The notes under the pieces are model-generated. The model did no database searches. It was not told where the DNA came from and worked only from the letters and a program-made list of their open reading frames with translations. DNA of 15,535 nucleotides from CAJLIR01 sp964408085 (GTDB lineage Bacteria; Bacillota_I; Bacilli_A; RF39; UBA660). A program made the position numbers and the translations under genes. This document shows, in pieces, positions 6,595 to 13,616 of this stretch (the first letter of the stretch is position 1; each line of letters begins with the position of its first letter). The stretch spans positions 1 to 15,535 of the forward strand of contig CAYOYB010000017.1 in assembly GCA_964408085.1 (NCBI GenBank), read 5' to 3'.

Positions 6595-8094
6595 ATGTTA
6601 AAAGAAAGAAAATTATTGAGACATGAATATACATGTATTAGAGGAAATAAGTTATATGGAGATGGAGAAAAGAATGTTGTTGGGTGGTATACATTTGACT
6701 CATATCTTGGAGGATTAGAAGTATGTATAAAAGATGATAAAAATAAAGTTAATATTAATGAAGAAGATTATTACTTTACTGAATTTGAATCTGAAAGTGA
6801 TTATCACTCATATTATCAAACTTATAATTTTAAAGGAGTTTTTCTTGCGTTTAATTTAAATGTTATTGATACATTAAAATACTTTAATGTAGATTTATCA
6901 AGTGAATTGTTTGATCAAAATGAATTTCTAGAAGGAATTGAAATGATTTTAAACAATCATAACATGATAAAAAAATATGATAATCATGAAAGCTATATAG
7001 ATAATGAAAGAGGCTATCTACAAGTTGTTTTACTAGATAAAAAGTTAGATGAAAAAACGTCGGGGTGTGCTAAAGATATATTAAATTATATTAGAGAATA
7101 TTATGATAAAAAAGGTGTGCACATTACTAGAATGTTTGGAAGTTATATATTACTAAAAAAAATTAATGGGGAATTAAAAGCTATAAAAGCTACCCCAATA
7201 CCAATTAAATATTGCCCACTTATGATTAAACTCCTAAAAGAAGTAGGAGGAGATTTAGCTAATACACTAATTAATAGCTTAACTACTAGTAGCGAAAAAG
7301 TTCAAACAGAAAATATGTGTAAATTAATTAATGAAGTTGTTATAAAAGGAGGTTATTTTGATACCTCTAGACCTTTAAATTCTTGTGAAGCTAATGTTGT
7401 TTTTGGAGCTTCTGAAACTTTATCATCTGCATTTGCTAATAACTTAATTGATGCAGCAGTAATTGTATCAAACAATTTAGGGACAATAATCACTACAAAT
7501 AGTACAAATACTCAAGGCTCTGTGAAAAGAATGACTGGTTTGTTTTATACAAGCCCCTCAGAAGAATTAATAAATACAGCCTTCCAAGAGAAAATAATTC
7601 CTGTTTTTCCATATACTGCAGAAATTGACCAATTAGAAGGTGTGAGAAGAGCTATTGAGTTAGGCTATAAAAATATTGCAGTTACAGTTGCTGCTAATGA
7701 TAATTACTTACTTGAAGAAATTAAAAAATTAGAAATAGAAGGTATAAAAATTTATAAATTTGGTTTATGTTCTACTGGTATTTCTAGAGATATTGCTATG
7801 ATTATGCAGAATAATGCTGATGTAATATGGTCTTGCGCTTCAAAATATGTAAAAGAATTAATTGAACCTGCAGCCATGGCTCAAGTAGGTGTTAAAATAC
7901 CTGTTCATATTATGAATAAACAAGGTTGGGAAATTGTTAAAAATCACTTACAAATGATGAATGGTAATGAACTAGAAGCTAAATTAGAAATAGGTGAGGA
8001 AAAACCAGTTATATTAAATCAAGGTAATAACCTAAAACTAGTTAAAAAAAGAGATTTACATAATTGTAATGATTGCCCTCATCCATGCATTTAA
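6595..8094 (+). CDS. DUF2099 (putative methanogenesis marker protein 8-like) protein with N-terminal extension
   Basis: A 499-residue protein. From about residue 200 it matches DUF2099, known mainly as methanogenesis marker protein 8. The landmarks are PIKYC207-P-L, VVFGASETLSSAFANNLIDAAV (268-289), TAEIDQLEGVRRAIELGYKNIAVTVA, KFGLC392-STG, and WSC414-ASKY followed by an AQVGVKIPVH segment. The biochemical role of the family is unknown. Residues 1-200 are an unrecognised extension that archaeal members, about 260-300 residues long as I recall, lack. The last residues form C491-N-D-C494-P-H-P-C498, a possible metal or Fe-S site. ATG 6595 is preceded by AAGGAG at 6581-6586; the GTG at 6586 overlaps that site and is less likely. 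It is divergent from and probably controlled by the LysR gene. Confidence 0.82.
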   Translation: MLKERKLLRHEYTCIRGNKLYGDGEKNVVGWYTFDSYLGGLEVCIKDDKNKVNINEEDYYFTEFESESDYHSYYQTYNFKGVFLAFNLNVIDTLKYFNVDLSSELFDQNEFLEGIEMILNNHNMIKKYDNHESYIDNERGYLQVVLLDKKLDEKTSGCAKDILNYIREYYDKKGVHITRMFGSYILLKKINGELKAIKATPIPIKYCPLMIKLLKEVGGDLANTLINSLTTSSEKVQTENMCKLINEVVIKGGYFDTSRPLNSCEANVVFGASETLSSAFANNLIDAAVIVSNNLGTIITTNSTNTQGSVKRMTGLFYTSPSEELINTAFQEKIIPVFPYTAEIDQLEGVRRAIELGYKNIAVTVAANDNYLLEEIKKLEIEGIKIYKFGLCSTGISRDIAMIMQNNADVIWSCASKYVKELIEPAAMAQVGVKIPVHIMNKQGWEIVKNHLQMMNGNELEAKLEIGEEKPVILNQGNNLKLVKKRDLHNCNDCPHPCI

Positions 8095-8178
8095 TTATAA
8101 AAAGTATATTTGTAAAATGAATTTGTAAGTTTTGCGTATTATAATTATATTTAATAATATTGAGCTATTAAATAATAA

Positions 8179-8207
8179 TTGACTATTTTAGTTAATAAGT
8201 ATATAAT
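8179..8207 (+). promoter_or_regulatory. Promoter of the 8236 gene
   Basis: TTGACT (8179-8184), a 17-base spacer, then TATAAT (8202-8207). It is near-consensus SigA type. The gene is therefore transcribed on its own as well as possibly by read-through from the DUF2099 gene. Confidence 0.75.
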
Positions 8208-8235
8208 AGTTGATATTATTAAAGAGGTGGTTTAA

Positions 8236-8889
8236 ATGTCAGAATTCCCATTACAAAGAAGTTATACAACTGGTTGGAATACTTTAAAAAGAGAGGATGC
8301 AATCAATGGATTGATATCATCTTTATCAGAAAGAAAGGGTGTTAAAAATATTTGTGTAAGGGCCTGCTATCCTGCTGCTCCGCAGGGGTATGAAATGCAA
8401 GTATCTTATACAGAAGATTTAGATGAAACTTTTGGTTTTCCTGAAAATTTAGATAAAGTAATTTTTTTAGATGTAGATAGTTTTGTACTACCTTATCTTG
8501 TAGAAAAAGTAGCACGAGAAACTCAAGCAGGTATTGTTATAACTACTCCTTCTTTAAAAGATGAATATTATGATGTTGGGAAAATTTTTCCTCAAAAATT
8601 AGCAGAACTAATGGAACATTCAAGTAAGTCTGGTGTAAAAATCGTTGGTATTACACCTTCTATAAGTGGCATGAAACATTGGGATAGGTCATATTCTAAT
8701 ATGTTAGAAAATAGTATAAATAGATATTTATATGACCACCCTAGTATTAAGAATTTTTTAATAGTTAGTCAAGAGGAGTTGCAAAAATTATCTCCTTATT
8801 CAATTAAAAGTGATGATATACCATGGGGTTATGAAGAGAAAGCACAAAATATATTGAATGGTAAAGCATTGATAAAAGAAAAAAAGTAG
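8236..8889 (+). CDS. Conserved-looking protein of unknown function (217 aa)
   Basis: I do not recognise the family. The protein is soluble, without signal peptide or membrane segments. Likely alternating beta/alpha elements are GVKNICVRACYP (35-46), KVIFLDVDSF, AGIVITTPS, GVKIVGITPSI and NFLIVSQEEL, suggesting a Rossmann-like or flavodoxin-like sheet. The segment CVRACYPAAPQGYEM (two Cys, two Pro, a Gly) is encoded by unusually GC-rich DNA (8361-8391), as if under strong constraint. AGAGGTGG at 8223-8230 is a good ribosome site. It lies 141 bases after the DUF2099 gene on the same strand, with its own promoter and a strong terminator. A functional link with the DUF2099 protein is inferred from position only. 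Confidence 0.75.
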   Translation: MSEFPLQRSYTTGWNTLKREDAINGLISSLSERKGVKNICVRACYPAAPQGYEMQVSYTEDLDETFGFPENLDKVIFLDVDSFVLPYLVEKVARETQAGIVITTPSLKDEYYDVGKIFPQKLAELMEHSSKSGVKIVGITPSISGMKHWDRSYSNMLENSINRYLYDHPSIKNFLIVSQEELQKLSPYSIKSDDIPWGYEEKAQNILNGKALIKEKK

Positions 8890-8914
8890 GCCTTAGATAG
8901 TGAGGCCTTTTTTT
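8889..8914 (+). terminator. Rho-independent terminator
   Basis: GGCCTTA (8889-8895) pairs with TGAGGCC (8901-8907), with one G-U pair and a 5-base loop, followed by seven T. It is the most GC-rich hairpin terminator in the window and begins at the last base of the stop codon. Confidence 0.85.
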
Positions 8915-9107
8915 GTAAATACTTATATTTTAATCCTTGATGTATTATTTTGTCTTTCATGGTATTTAAAATAAGCCTTTGAAATAGTTTTGTAAATCTT
9001 ACAATTTAATAAAATAAAAAAGATATATTTGAATATTCAATTAACTAAAATGATGGTTTATATATAGCAATATTAAGGGTTTTATTCATATAGATTGCTA
9101 GTGTGTG

Positions 9108-9136
9108 TTGATTGCTTTAAGTATTAGTGTTATAAT
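9108..9136 (+). promoter_or_regulatory. Strong promoter far upstream of the 9392 gene
   Basis: TTGATT (9108-9113), a 17-base spacer, then TATAAT (9131-9136), with TG at 9128-9129 giving an extended -10. No terminator is visible between it and the gene at 9392, so it implies a leader of about 250 bases or an independent small RNA. Confidence 0.6.
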
Positions 9137-9257
9137 TTATTTAAATTTGGTGTATCGGCTATCAGATAGTAGTAGGTTTTAGTGAACGAATGAGCACAAT
9201 GCTCTCATTAGATGAAATATTTATAGTAAAAATAATAACACAAATACTTGACTTAAT

Positions 9258-9347
9258 TTAACTTGTGGAAGTGGTAATAAATATAAGCAATGCTTTGGTA
9301 AATAGATATAACGCATTTATTTATAAAGAATTTATACATTTAGTTAA
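9258..9347 (+). repeat. Recurring leader element, copy B
   Basis: The core at 9273-9306 matches copy C at 27 of 34 positions and copy A at 22 of 34 by eye. It is preceded by CTTGTGGA, shared with copy A. TTAAC (9258-9262) can pair with GTTAA (9343-9347) around it. It ends 45 bases before the gene at 9392. Confidence 0.55.
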
Positions 9348-9359
9348 GTTTAAAATATA

Positions 9360-9368
9360 TGTTATAAT
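9360..9368 (+). promoter_or_regulatory. Proximal -10 for the 9392 gene
   Basis: TGTTATAAT is an extended -10 (TATAAT 9363-9368). The -35 position is poor. Transcription from here would leave a leader of about 17 bases and bypass repeat copy B. Confidence 0.4.
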
Positions 9369-9391
9369 TAATAGAAATGAAGTGAATTAAA

Positions 9392-9955
9392 ATGATATTA
9401 ATTGGTGTAACTGGTAAAAGTGGGGCTGGAAAAACAACGCTTTCTAAATATATAGAGAAAAAATATCCTAATATTATTCGTGTAGGTGTTGACGAAATAG
9501 TTAGAAATGAAGGATTGATTAAAGATAGAAATGAAATAATTGAGGAACTTTTAAATCATAATATAAGTGCACAAGAATTAAAAGCAAAACAACTAAATTA
9601 TCGCAAAAAGCTAGATTATTATGTAAACGAAAAAATTAGAATTGAAGAAACTAATTTAACAGAAATTGCTATTATTGATTATGCCTTATTATATGAATTA
9701 CCTCAAATATGGGAAAAGCTTAATTATAAGATATTGGTAACAAAGAAAGAAGATTTTACTAGAATTGGACTAATAAAACGTTGTGGTAAAGAAAAAGCAG
9801 AAAAGTTGGAAATTGTTAATAAAAGGATTTGTGTCAGTGATGAGTCAATAAAAGTAGATTACAAAATACAAAATGATGAGGATATTGAAAAGTTTTATAG
9901 AGGAATAGATACAGTTATAAAAGATATCTTGAAAAAATCTGAATTAACAAAATAA
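9392..9955 (+). CDS. Dephospho-CoA-kinase-like P-loop kinase
   Basis: A 187-residue kinase-fold protein. Walker A is G8-K-S-G-A-G-K14-T15. D34 (VGVDEIVR) occupies a substrate-site position. IIDYALLYEL (94-103) resembles the CoaE block around the D-x-P-L-L-F-E motif, and an Arg-rich lid-like stretch (RIGLIKRCG) and VDYKIQND near the C terminus match the tail of CoaE. CoaE adds the 3'-phosphate in the last step of CoA synthesis. Here the usual D-P-L and several helices diverge, so a related kinase with another substrate is at least as likely as true CoaE. The ribosome site is weak (GAAGTG at 9379-9384). It probably forms an operon with the ATPase gene 37 bases downstream. Confidence 0.7.
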   Translation: MILIGVTGKSGAGKTTLSKYIEKKYPNIIRVGVDEIVRNEGLIKDRNEIIEELLNHNISAQELKAKQLNYRKKLDYYVNEKIRIEETNLTEIAIIDYALLYELPQIWEKLNYKILVTKKEDFTRIGLIKRCGKEKAEKLEIVNKRICVSDESIKVDYKIQNDEDIEKFYRGIDTVIKDILKKSELTK

Positions 9956-9992
9956 TGCTAAAATTGTAGAAATTAAAGAGAAGGAAAAATAT

Positions 9993-10733
9993 ATGGATAA
10001 TAATCTATTTATAAAAAAAGTAATTTTTGATAGAGAAAAAGTTGAGGATTTTGATAAATATCCATTTAATATAGATATTATAAAAAATTTAGATGAATTA
10101 ACTTTTGATTCTCCTGTAACATTTTTAGTAGGTGAAAATGGAGTTGGTAAATCAACTTTTATAGAGGCACTTGCTGTATCAGTTGGCTTAAATGCTGAAG
10201 GTGGTACACAAAATTTCGATTTTCATACTAAAGATACTCATTCTATACTTTCTAAATATATTAAAGTCGCAAAATATGGAAAACCAAAAACAAAATTTTT
10301 TTTAAGAGCTGAAAGCTTTTATAATTTTTCATCAGAAATGCAACGTTTAGTTGAAGAAAATGATTATTATGCATTATATAATTCATATGGTGGGAATTTA
10401 CATGAATGTTCACATGGTGAATCATTTATAAAGTTAATTAAAAATCGTTTTACAGAAAATGGGTTATATATTTTAGATGAACCGGAAGCAGCTTTATCTC
10501 CTCAAAGACAAATGAGTTTATTATGTTTAATAGATGATTTAGTTAAAATTGGTTCACAATTTATTATTGCAACCCATTCACCAATTTTAATTTCTTACGT
10601 AAAAGGTAAAATTTTAAATCTAAATGATGATTTTAAAGAAGTAAAATATGAAGAAACAGATATATATAAGATATATAAATTATACTTAGATAGTCCTTAT
10701 GCTATGCAAGCAAAATTATTTGAAGAGAATTAA
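9993..10733 (+). CDS. AAA/SMC-like ATPase (COG3910-type predicted ATPase)
   Basis: A 246-residue ABC/SMC-type ATPase domain standing alone. Walker A is GENGVGKS (47-54). The signature-like CSHGESF (139-145) precedes Walker B YILDEPE (159-165), and the switch His is H195 in IATHSP. There is no coiled coil, transmembrane part or TOPRIM/nuclease domain, unlike OLD or RecF proteins. This compact form matches the predicted-ATPase group often annotated as AAA family ATPase, with no established function. AGAAGGA at 9979-9985 is its ribosome site. Position suggests co-transcription with the CoaE-like kinase. Nothing here shows it is a defence gene. Confidence 0.85.
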   Translation: MDNNLFIKKVIFDREKVEDFDKYPFNIDIIKNLDELTFDSPVTFLVGENGVGKSTFIEALAVSVGLNAEGGTQNFDFHTKDTHSILSKYIKVAKYGKPKTKFFLRAESFYNFSSEMQRLVEENDYYALYNSYGGNLHECSHGESFIKLIKNRFTENGLYILDEPEAALSPQRQMSLLCLIDDLVKIGSQFIIATHSPILISYVKGKILNLNDDFKEVKYEETDIYKIYKLYLDSPYAMQAKLFEEN

Positions 10734-10782
10734 TATATTTATAATATAATTGCCATTTTTTAAATGCTACTAAAAATTATCA

Positions 10783-10812
10783 TTGCTTTAATAATGTTGA
10801 ACATGATATAAT
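10783..10812 (+). promoter_or_regulatory. Promoter of the 10848 gene
   Basis: TTGCTT (10783-10788), an 18-base spacer, then TATAAT (10807-10812) with TG at 10804-10805. Confidence 0.6.
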
Positions 10813-10847
10813 AAATTAATCCCATTTTTATGATTGTGAGGAATTAT

Positions 10848-11291
10848 ATGAAAGAATCTATTTATAATATGGTTAAAGAATTTAAATCAAAATATCCAAT
10901 GACAATTTGTTGGCGTTTAAAAGCCCACTCTAAAGTTATTGAAAAACATTTAAACACTGATGAGGAAGTAAAATATGCTTTTCCAGCTCAAAAAAATAAC
11001 AATCCTTTAGATATAATAACAACATATATAATTGTTATTACCGACAAACGTATTTTATTAGGTCAAAAACGCTTATTATTTGGCTATATGTTTACTTCTA
11101 TAACACCAGATATGTTTAACGATTTAAAAGTGCAAACAGGAATTGTTTGGGGAAAAGTTTATATTGATACTATTAAGGAATATATAGAATTATCAAATAT
11201 AGATAAGAGTGCTTTATCGGAAATAGAGTCTAACGTAACTGCTTATGTTATGGAAGAAAAGAAAAAATATGCATCACAGAATCAAAATTAA
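10848..11291 (+). CDS. Bacterial PH-domain-like protein
   Basis: A 147-residue protein that looks like a small bacterial PH-like domain. An amphipathic N-terminal helix (residues 1-30) is followed by HLNTDEEVKYAF, then a beta-rich core with the typical TTYIIVITDKRILLGQ strand pair (about 57-72). Later strands (GIVWGKVYIDTIKEYIEL) lead into a C-terminal helix ending in Lys/Glu. The family has no defined function in bacteria. ATG 10848 was preferred over the in-frame ATG at 10830 because GAGGA at 10838-10842 lies between them at correct spacing. It has its own promoter and terminator and is thus a single-gene unit. Confidence 0.65.
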   Translation: MKESIYNMVKEFKSKYPMTICWRLKAHSKVIEKHLNTDEEVKYAFPAQKNNNPLDIITTYIIVITDKRILLGQKRLLFGYMFTSITPDMFNDLKVQTGIVWGKVYIDTIKEYIELSNIDKSALSEIESNVTAYVMEEKKKYASQNQN

Positions 11292-11302
11292 AAGATTTTA
11301 AA

Positions 11303-11330
11303 TAGGAATTTTCATAATTCCTGTTTTTTT
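11303..11330 (+). terminator. Rho-independent terminator
   Basis: AGGAATT (11304-11310) pairs perfectly with AATTCCT (11316-11322) around a 5-base loop and is followed by GTTTTTTT. Confidence 0.8.
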
Positions 11331-11377
11331 GTATATAAATTAAAATTCACATCCATCATAAAATATATATTAAAATA

Positions 11378-11406
11378 TTGAATTTTGTCGATTAATTATA
11401 TATAAT
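11378..11406 (+). promoter_or_regulatory. Promoter of the 11426 gene
   Basis: TTGAAT (11378-11383), a 17-base spacer, then TATAAT (11401-11406), followed by a strong AGGAGG ribosome site (11413-11418). Confidence 0.75.
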
Positions 11407-11425
11407 CATAATAGGAGGTAATGGT

Positions 11426-12706
11426 ATGAAACGAATATTTCAAATACTAATTTCGCTTTTTGTATTTTATTATTTAATCCAAATAATTTTTGCCTTTTTT
11501 GATAAAGGTTATGAAATTACTTATAAAAAAAATGTAGGGGACAAAGAAATAAGTATTAAAGAAGTATATAATGCTAATCAAAAAAATGAAAGAAATAATT
11601 ACTATTTTGAAGTAACTGTTGATAATAATGTGTTCTATTTAAAAACATATGAAAATTTTAAAAAGATGAAAAATATTATCAGTGATATAAAATACTTTGA
11701 ATCTGGTGATTATACTTGTATATTACCTATCTATAAAGGAAATAAAATATTAACGGATATTATTTGTAAAAATAATCAAACCACAACATATTACCATAAT
11801 ATCAAAGGCATTAATACACAACTTGATTCATTTGCTGATAATATTAGTGAATATAATGCAAGCAAGTGGCTTGATAATGAGACTGAAACGACTAGTTCAG
11901 GAAATGTTTATGTTTATAAAAATAATTTAGATAGTGATTTATATTTGGGTTTAACAAATTATAAAGGATTATACAATATCAATGATAAAGCATCTAATAA
12001 GATTATTTCAATTAAAGTTTTCAAAAATGATATTTATAATCCAAAAATTAATACACAAATTAGTCATTATTATTTAGTTGCTGACTATAATGAAACTTAT
12101 GAATTTAGTAAATTTTATTTAATTAATTTATTAAAAAAGGAAACAGAGACAATTGAAGGAAAAAATAAAATTTCTTTAAATAGTTATATTCAAGGGTCAG
12201 TTGGTAATAGTGTTTATTTAATTGATATTGATAATAAAAAACAATATGAAATTGATATTAAATCAAAAAAGATAATTGAAATAGGAAATAGTGATACAGG
12301 CATAAAATTTTATAATGCTGGCGAATGGGAAAATCGCAATATATTTGAAACAATCAAAAACGAAGAAAAATTTATTTATAATAGTATTGATTCAACAAAG
12401 TTTAATACTGAGTATGCTAGAATAGATCAAATAGGTGGAGAAAAATCAGGCTATTATTATCTATATAAGCAAAATGGAAATAGTTATAATGTATATAAAG
12501 CTTATGTTGAGCAACCAAATAATCCAATTTTTCTATTCCAAACTAGTAGTATAGACCATATTAAATATATAGATGATACAGTTTTATTCATTGATAAAAA
12601 TTTTATTAAAATTTATAGCGATAATAATGGAGTTAAAAATTTAGTAAGATATGATGAATTAGAATTTAATAAAAATTTAGATATCTATGGTTATTATCTA
12701 GATTAA
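11426..12706 (+). CDS. Membrane-anchored protein of unknown function (426 aa)
   Basis: I do not recognise a family. One hydrophobic segment at residues 5-24 (a Phe/Ile/Leu-rich stretch after MKR) looks like an uncleaved N-terminal anchor. The remaining 400 residues would lie outside the membrane. They are rich in Asn, Tyr, Lys and Ile with many short alternating strands (for example YYLVADYNETYEFSKFYLIN and SGYYYLYKQNGNSYNVYKAY), suggesting an all-beta, possibly propeller-like, domain with ligand-sensing or scaffold character. No catalytic motif or cysteine pattern stands out. It has a near-consensus promoter and an unusually strong AGGAGG ribosome site, so it is probably well expressed. It stands alone between a terminator and the next promoter. 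Confidence 0.75.
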   Translation: MKRIFQILISLFVFYYLIQIIFAFFDKGYEITYKKNVGDKEISIKEVYNANQKNERNNYYFEVTVDNNVFYLKTYENFKKMKNIISDIKYFESGDYTCILPIYKGNKILTDIICKNNQTTTYYHNIKGINTQLDSFADNISEYNASKWLDNETETTSSGNVYVYKNNLDSDLYLGLTNYKGLYNINDKASNKIISIKVFKNDIYNPKINTQISHYYLVADYNETYEFSKFYLINLLKKETETIEGKNKISLNSYIQGSVGNSVYLIDIDNKKQYEIDIKSKKIIEIGNSDTGIKFYNAGEWENRNIFETIKNEEKFIYNSIDSTKFNTEYARIDQIGGEKSGYYYLYKQNGNSYNVYKAYVEQPNNPIFLFQTSSIDHIKYIDDTVLFIDKNFIKIYSDNNGVKNLVRYDELEFNKNLDIYGYYLD

Positions 12707-12736
12707 AATGAAATTTATAAAAAAACTTTAAAAATA

Positions 12737-12765
12737 TTGAAAAAAAAGTTTTTTTTCGTTATAAT
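12737..12765 (+). promoter_or_regulatory. Promoter of the 12797 gene
   Basis: TTGAAA (12737-12742), a 17-base spacer, then TATAAT (12760-12765). A transcript starting near 12772 excludes translation from the upstream in-frame TTG at 12737 and fixes the start at ATG 12797. Confidence 0.8.
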
Positions 12766-12796
12766 ATGTAATAGAATAAAAAGGAGGCTAGATACT

Positions 12797-13570
12797 ATGG
12801 AAAAAATAGTAATTTTAAATGCTAATAATGAGAGTATGCAAGTCGATGTTGTGAGGTATTTTAGTGAAAGCAATAATAAATATTTTGTTTTTTCATTAAA
12901 CGAAATAGATGATCAAGGACATATGAATATATATGTAACTAAAACAGTTGAACAAAATGGAACATTAATAGGTACTAATATTATTGATGATGTAGAATGG
13001 ACAAATTTAAAAACAAATTTACAGAGAATTATTAAAGAAAATAGAGCTAGTGGTAATGCTGTTGTTAATGATTTACCATGTTCTACTTTACAAAATATTA
13101 AAGTTGCAGATAGAAGAGCCTTAAAACTATTAGCAACTTCTGTTGATATGTTAAACTTAGGTTATAATCCACAAGAAAGTGCTGTTGAACAACCTATCGA
13201 ACAGAGTTTTGAACAACCAATTGTGCAAAACCAACCTGTTGACTCAACTGTTTCACCAAATCCAACTACAAATAATCTTGATATTTTTGGAGCTAATACA
13301 CAGAATGTACCTGAAAATACACAAAATATTTCTAATGATGTGCAAAACGTACCAACAGATGTGCAGAATGTTACAAGTGAAACCAATGTAGAACCACAAC
13401 CTGTGCAAAACTCTGTTGATAACTCTGATTCTAATAATTATAAAGATTTATACTTTCATGAAAAAGAAAATACAGATAGATTGACAGCAGAAAATAATCG
13501 TTTAATAACTGAATTAAATAATTGTAAAACAATTATATCTGATATTAAAAATATCTTATCTAGACAATAG
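12797..13570 (+). CDS. Two-part protein: small N-terminal domain, Gln/Asn-rich linker, C-terminal coiled coil
   Basis: A 257-residue protein of unknown function. Residues 1-75 form a compact beta-rich domain (IVILNANNESMQVDVVRYF, then NKYFVFSLNEID), vaguely like DUF1292-type small proteins. About residues 75-118 are helical. A low-complexity linker (about 130-212) has tandem VEQPIEQ/FEQPIVQ and NTQNVPE/DVQNVPT/DVQNVTS repeats. A heptad-like helix follows near the C terminus (NTDRLTAENNRLITELNNCK). The layout suggests a scaffold or tether. AAGGAGG at 12780-12786 is the ribosome site. Its stop codon lies inside a terminator hairpin. Confidence 0.75.
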   Translation: MEKIVILNANNESMQVDVVRYFSESNNKYFVFSLNEIDDQGHMNIYVTKTVEQNGTLIGTNIIDDVEWTNLKTNLQRIIKENRASGNAVVNDLPCSTLQNIKVADRRALKLLATSVDMLNLGYNPQESAVEQPIEQSFEQPIVQNQPVDSTVSPNPTTNNLDIFGANTQNVPENTQNISNDVQNVPTDVQNVTSETNVEPQPVQNSVDNSDSNNYKDLYFHEKENTDRLTAENNRLITELNNCKTIISDIKNILSRQ

Positions 13571-13587
13571 ATAGGATATTTTTTTTG
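13550..13587 (+). terminator. Terminator hairpin overlapping a stop codon
   Basis: A 13-bp stem (13550-13562 with 13568-13580, one G-U pair, loop GACAA) is followed by a T-rich tract. The TAG stop (13568-13570) is the first codon of the right arm. Confidence 0.75.
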
Positions 13588-13616
13588 TTGTTGCATAAAA
13601 TTAATTGGGTGGATAT

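Larger units (their letters stand above)
8915..9391. other. Long non-coding stretch with a candidate leader RNA
   Basis: I see no gene in these 477 bases. They hold an unassigned AT-rich segment (8915-9107), a strong promoter (9108-9136), a possible leader RNA of about 250 bases with a hairpin near 9188-9210 (AATGAGC and GCTCTCATT, bulged), repeat copy B (9262-9345) and a second -10 close to the next gene. Confidence 0.5.

Noticed and set aside
1248..9347. Integron gene-cassette array with attC sites
   Set aside because: The repeats lack paired R-Y-Y-Y-A-A-C / G-T-T-R-R-R-Y ends, several genes lie between copies, and no integrase is visible.
9993..10733. Phage-defence system built on the AAA ATPase
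   Set aside because: No nuclease, TOPRIM or toxin partner is adjacent; its neighbours are a kinase-like and a PH-like protein.
13162..13391. Minus-strand and second-frame reading frames over the Gln/Asn-rich linker
   Set aside because: They are shadows created by the repetitive codons of the 12797 gene, with no ribosome site.
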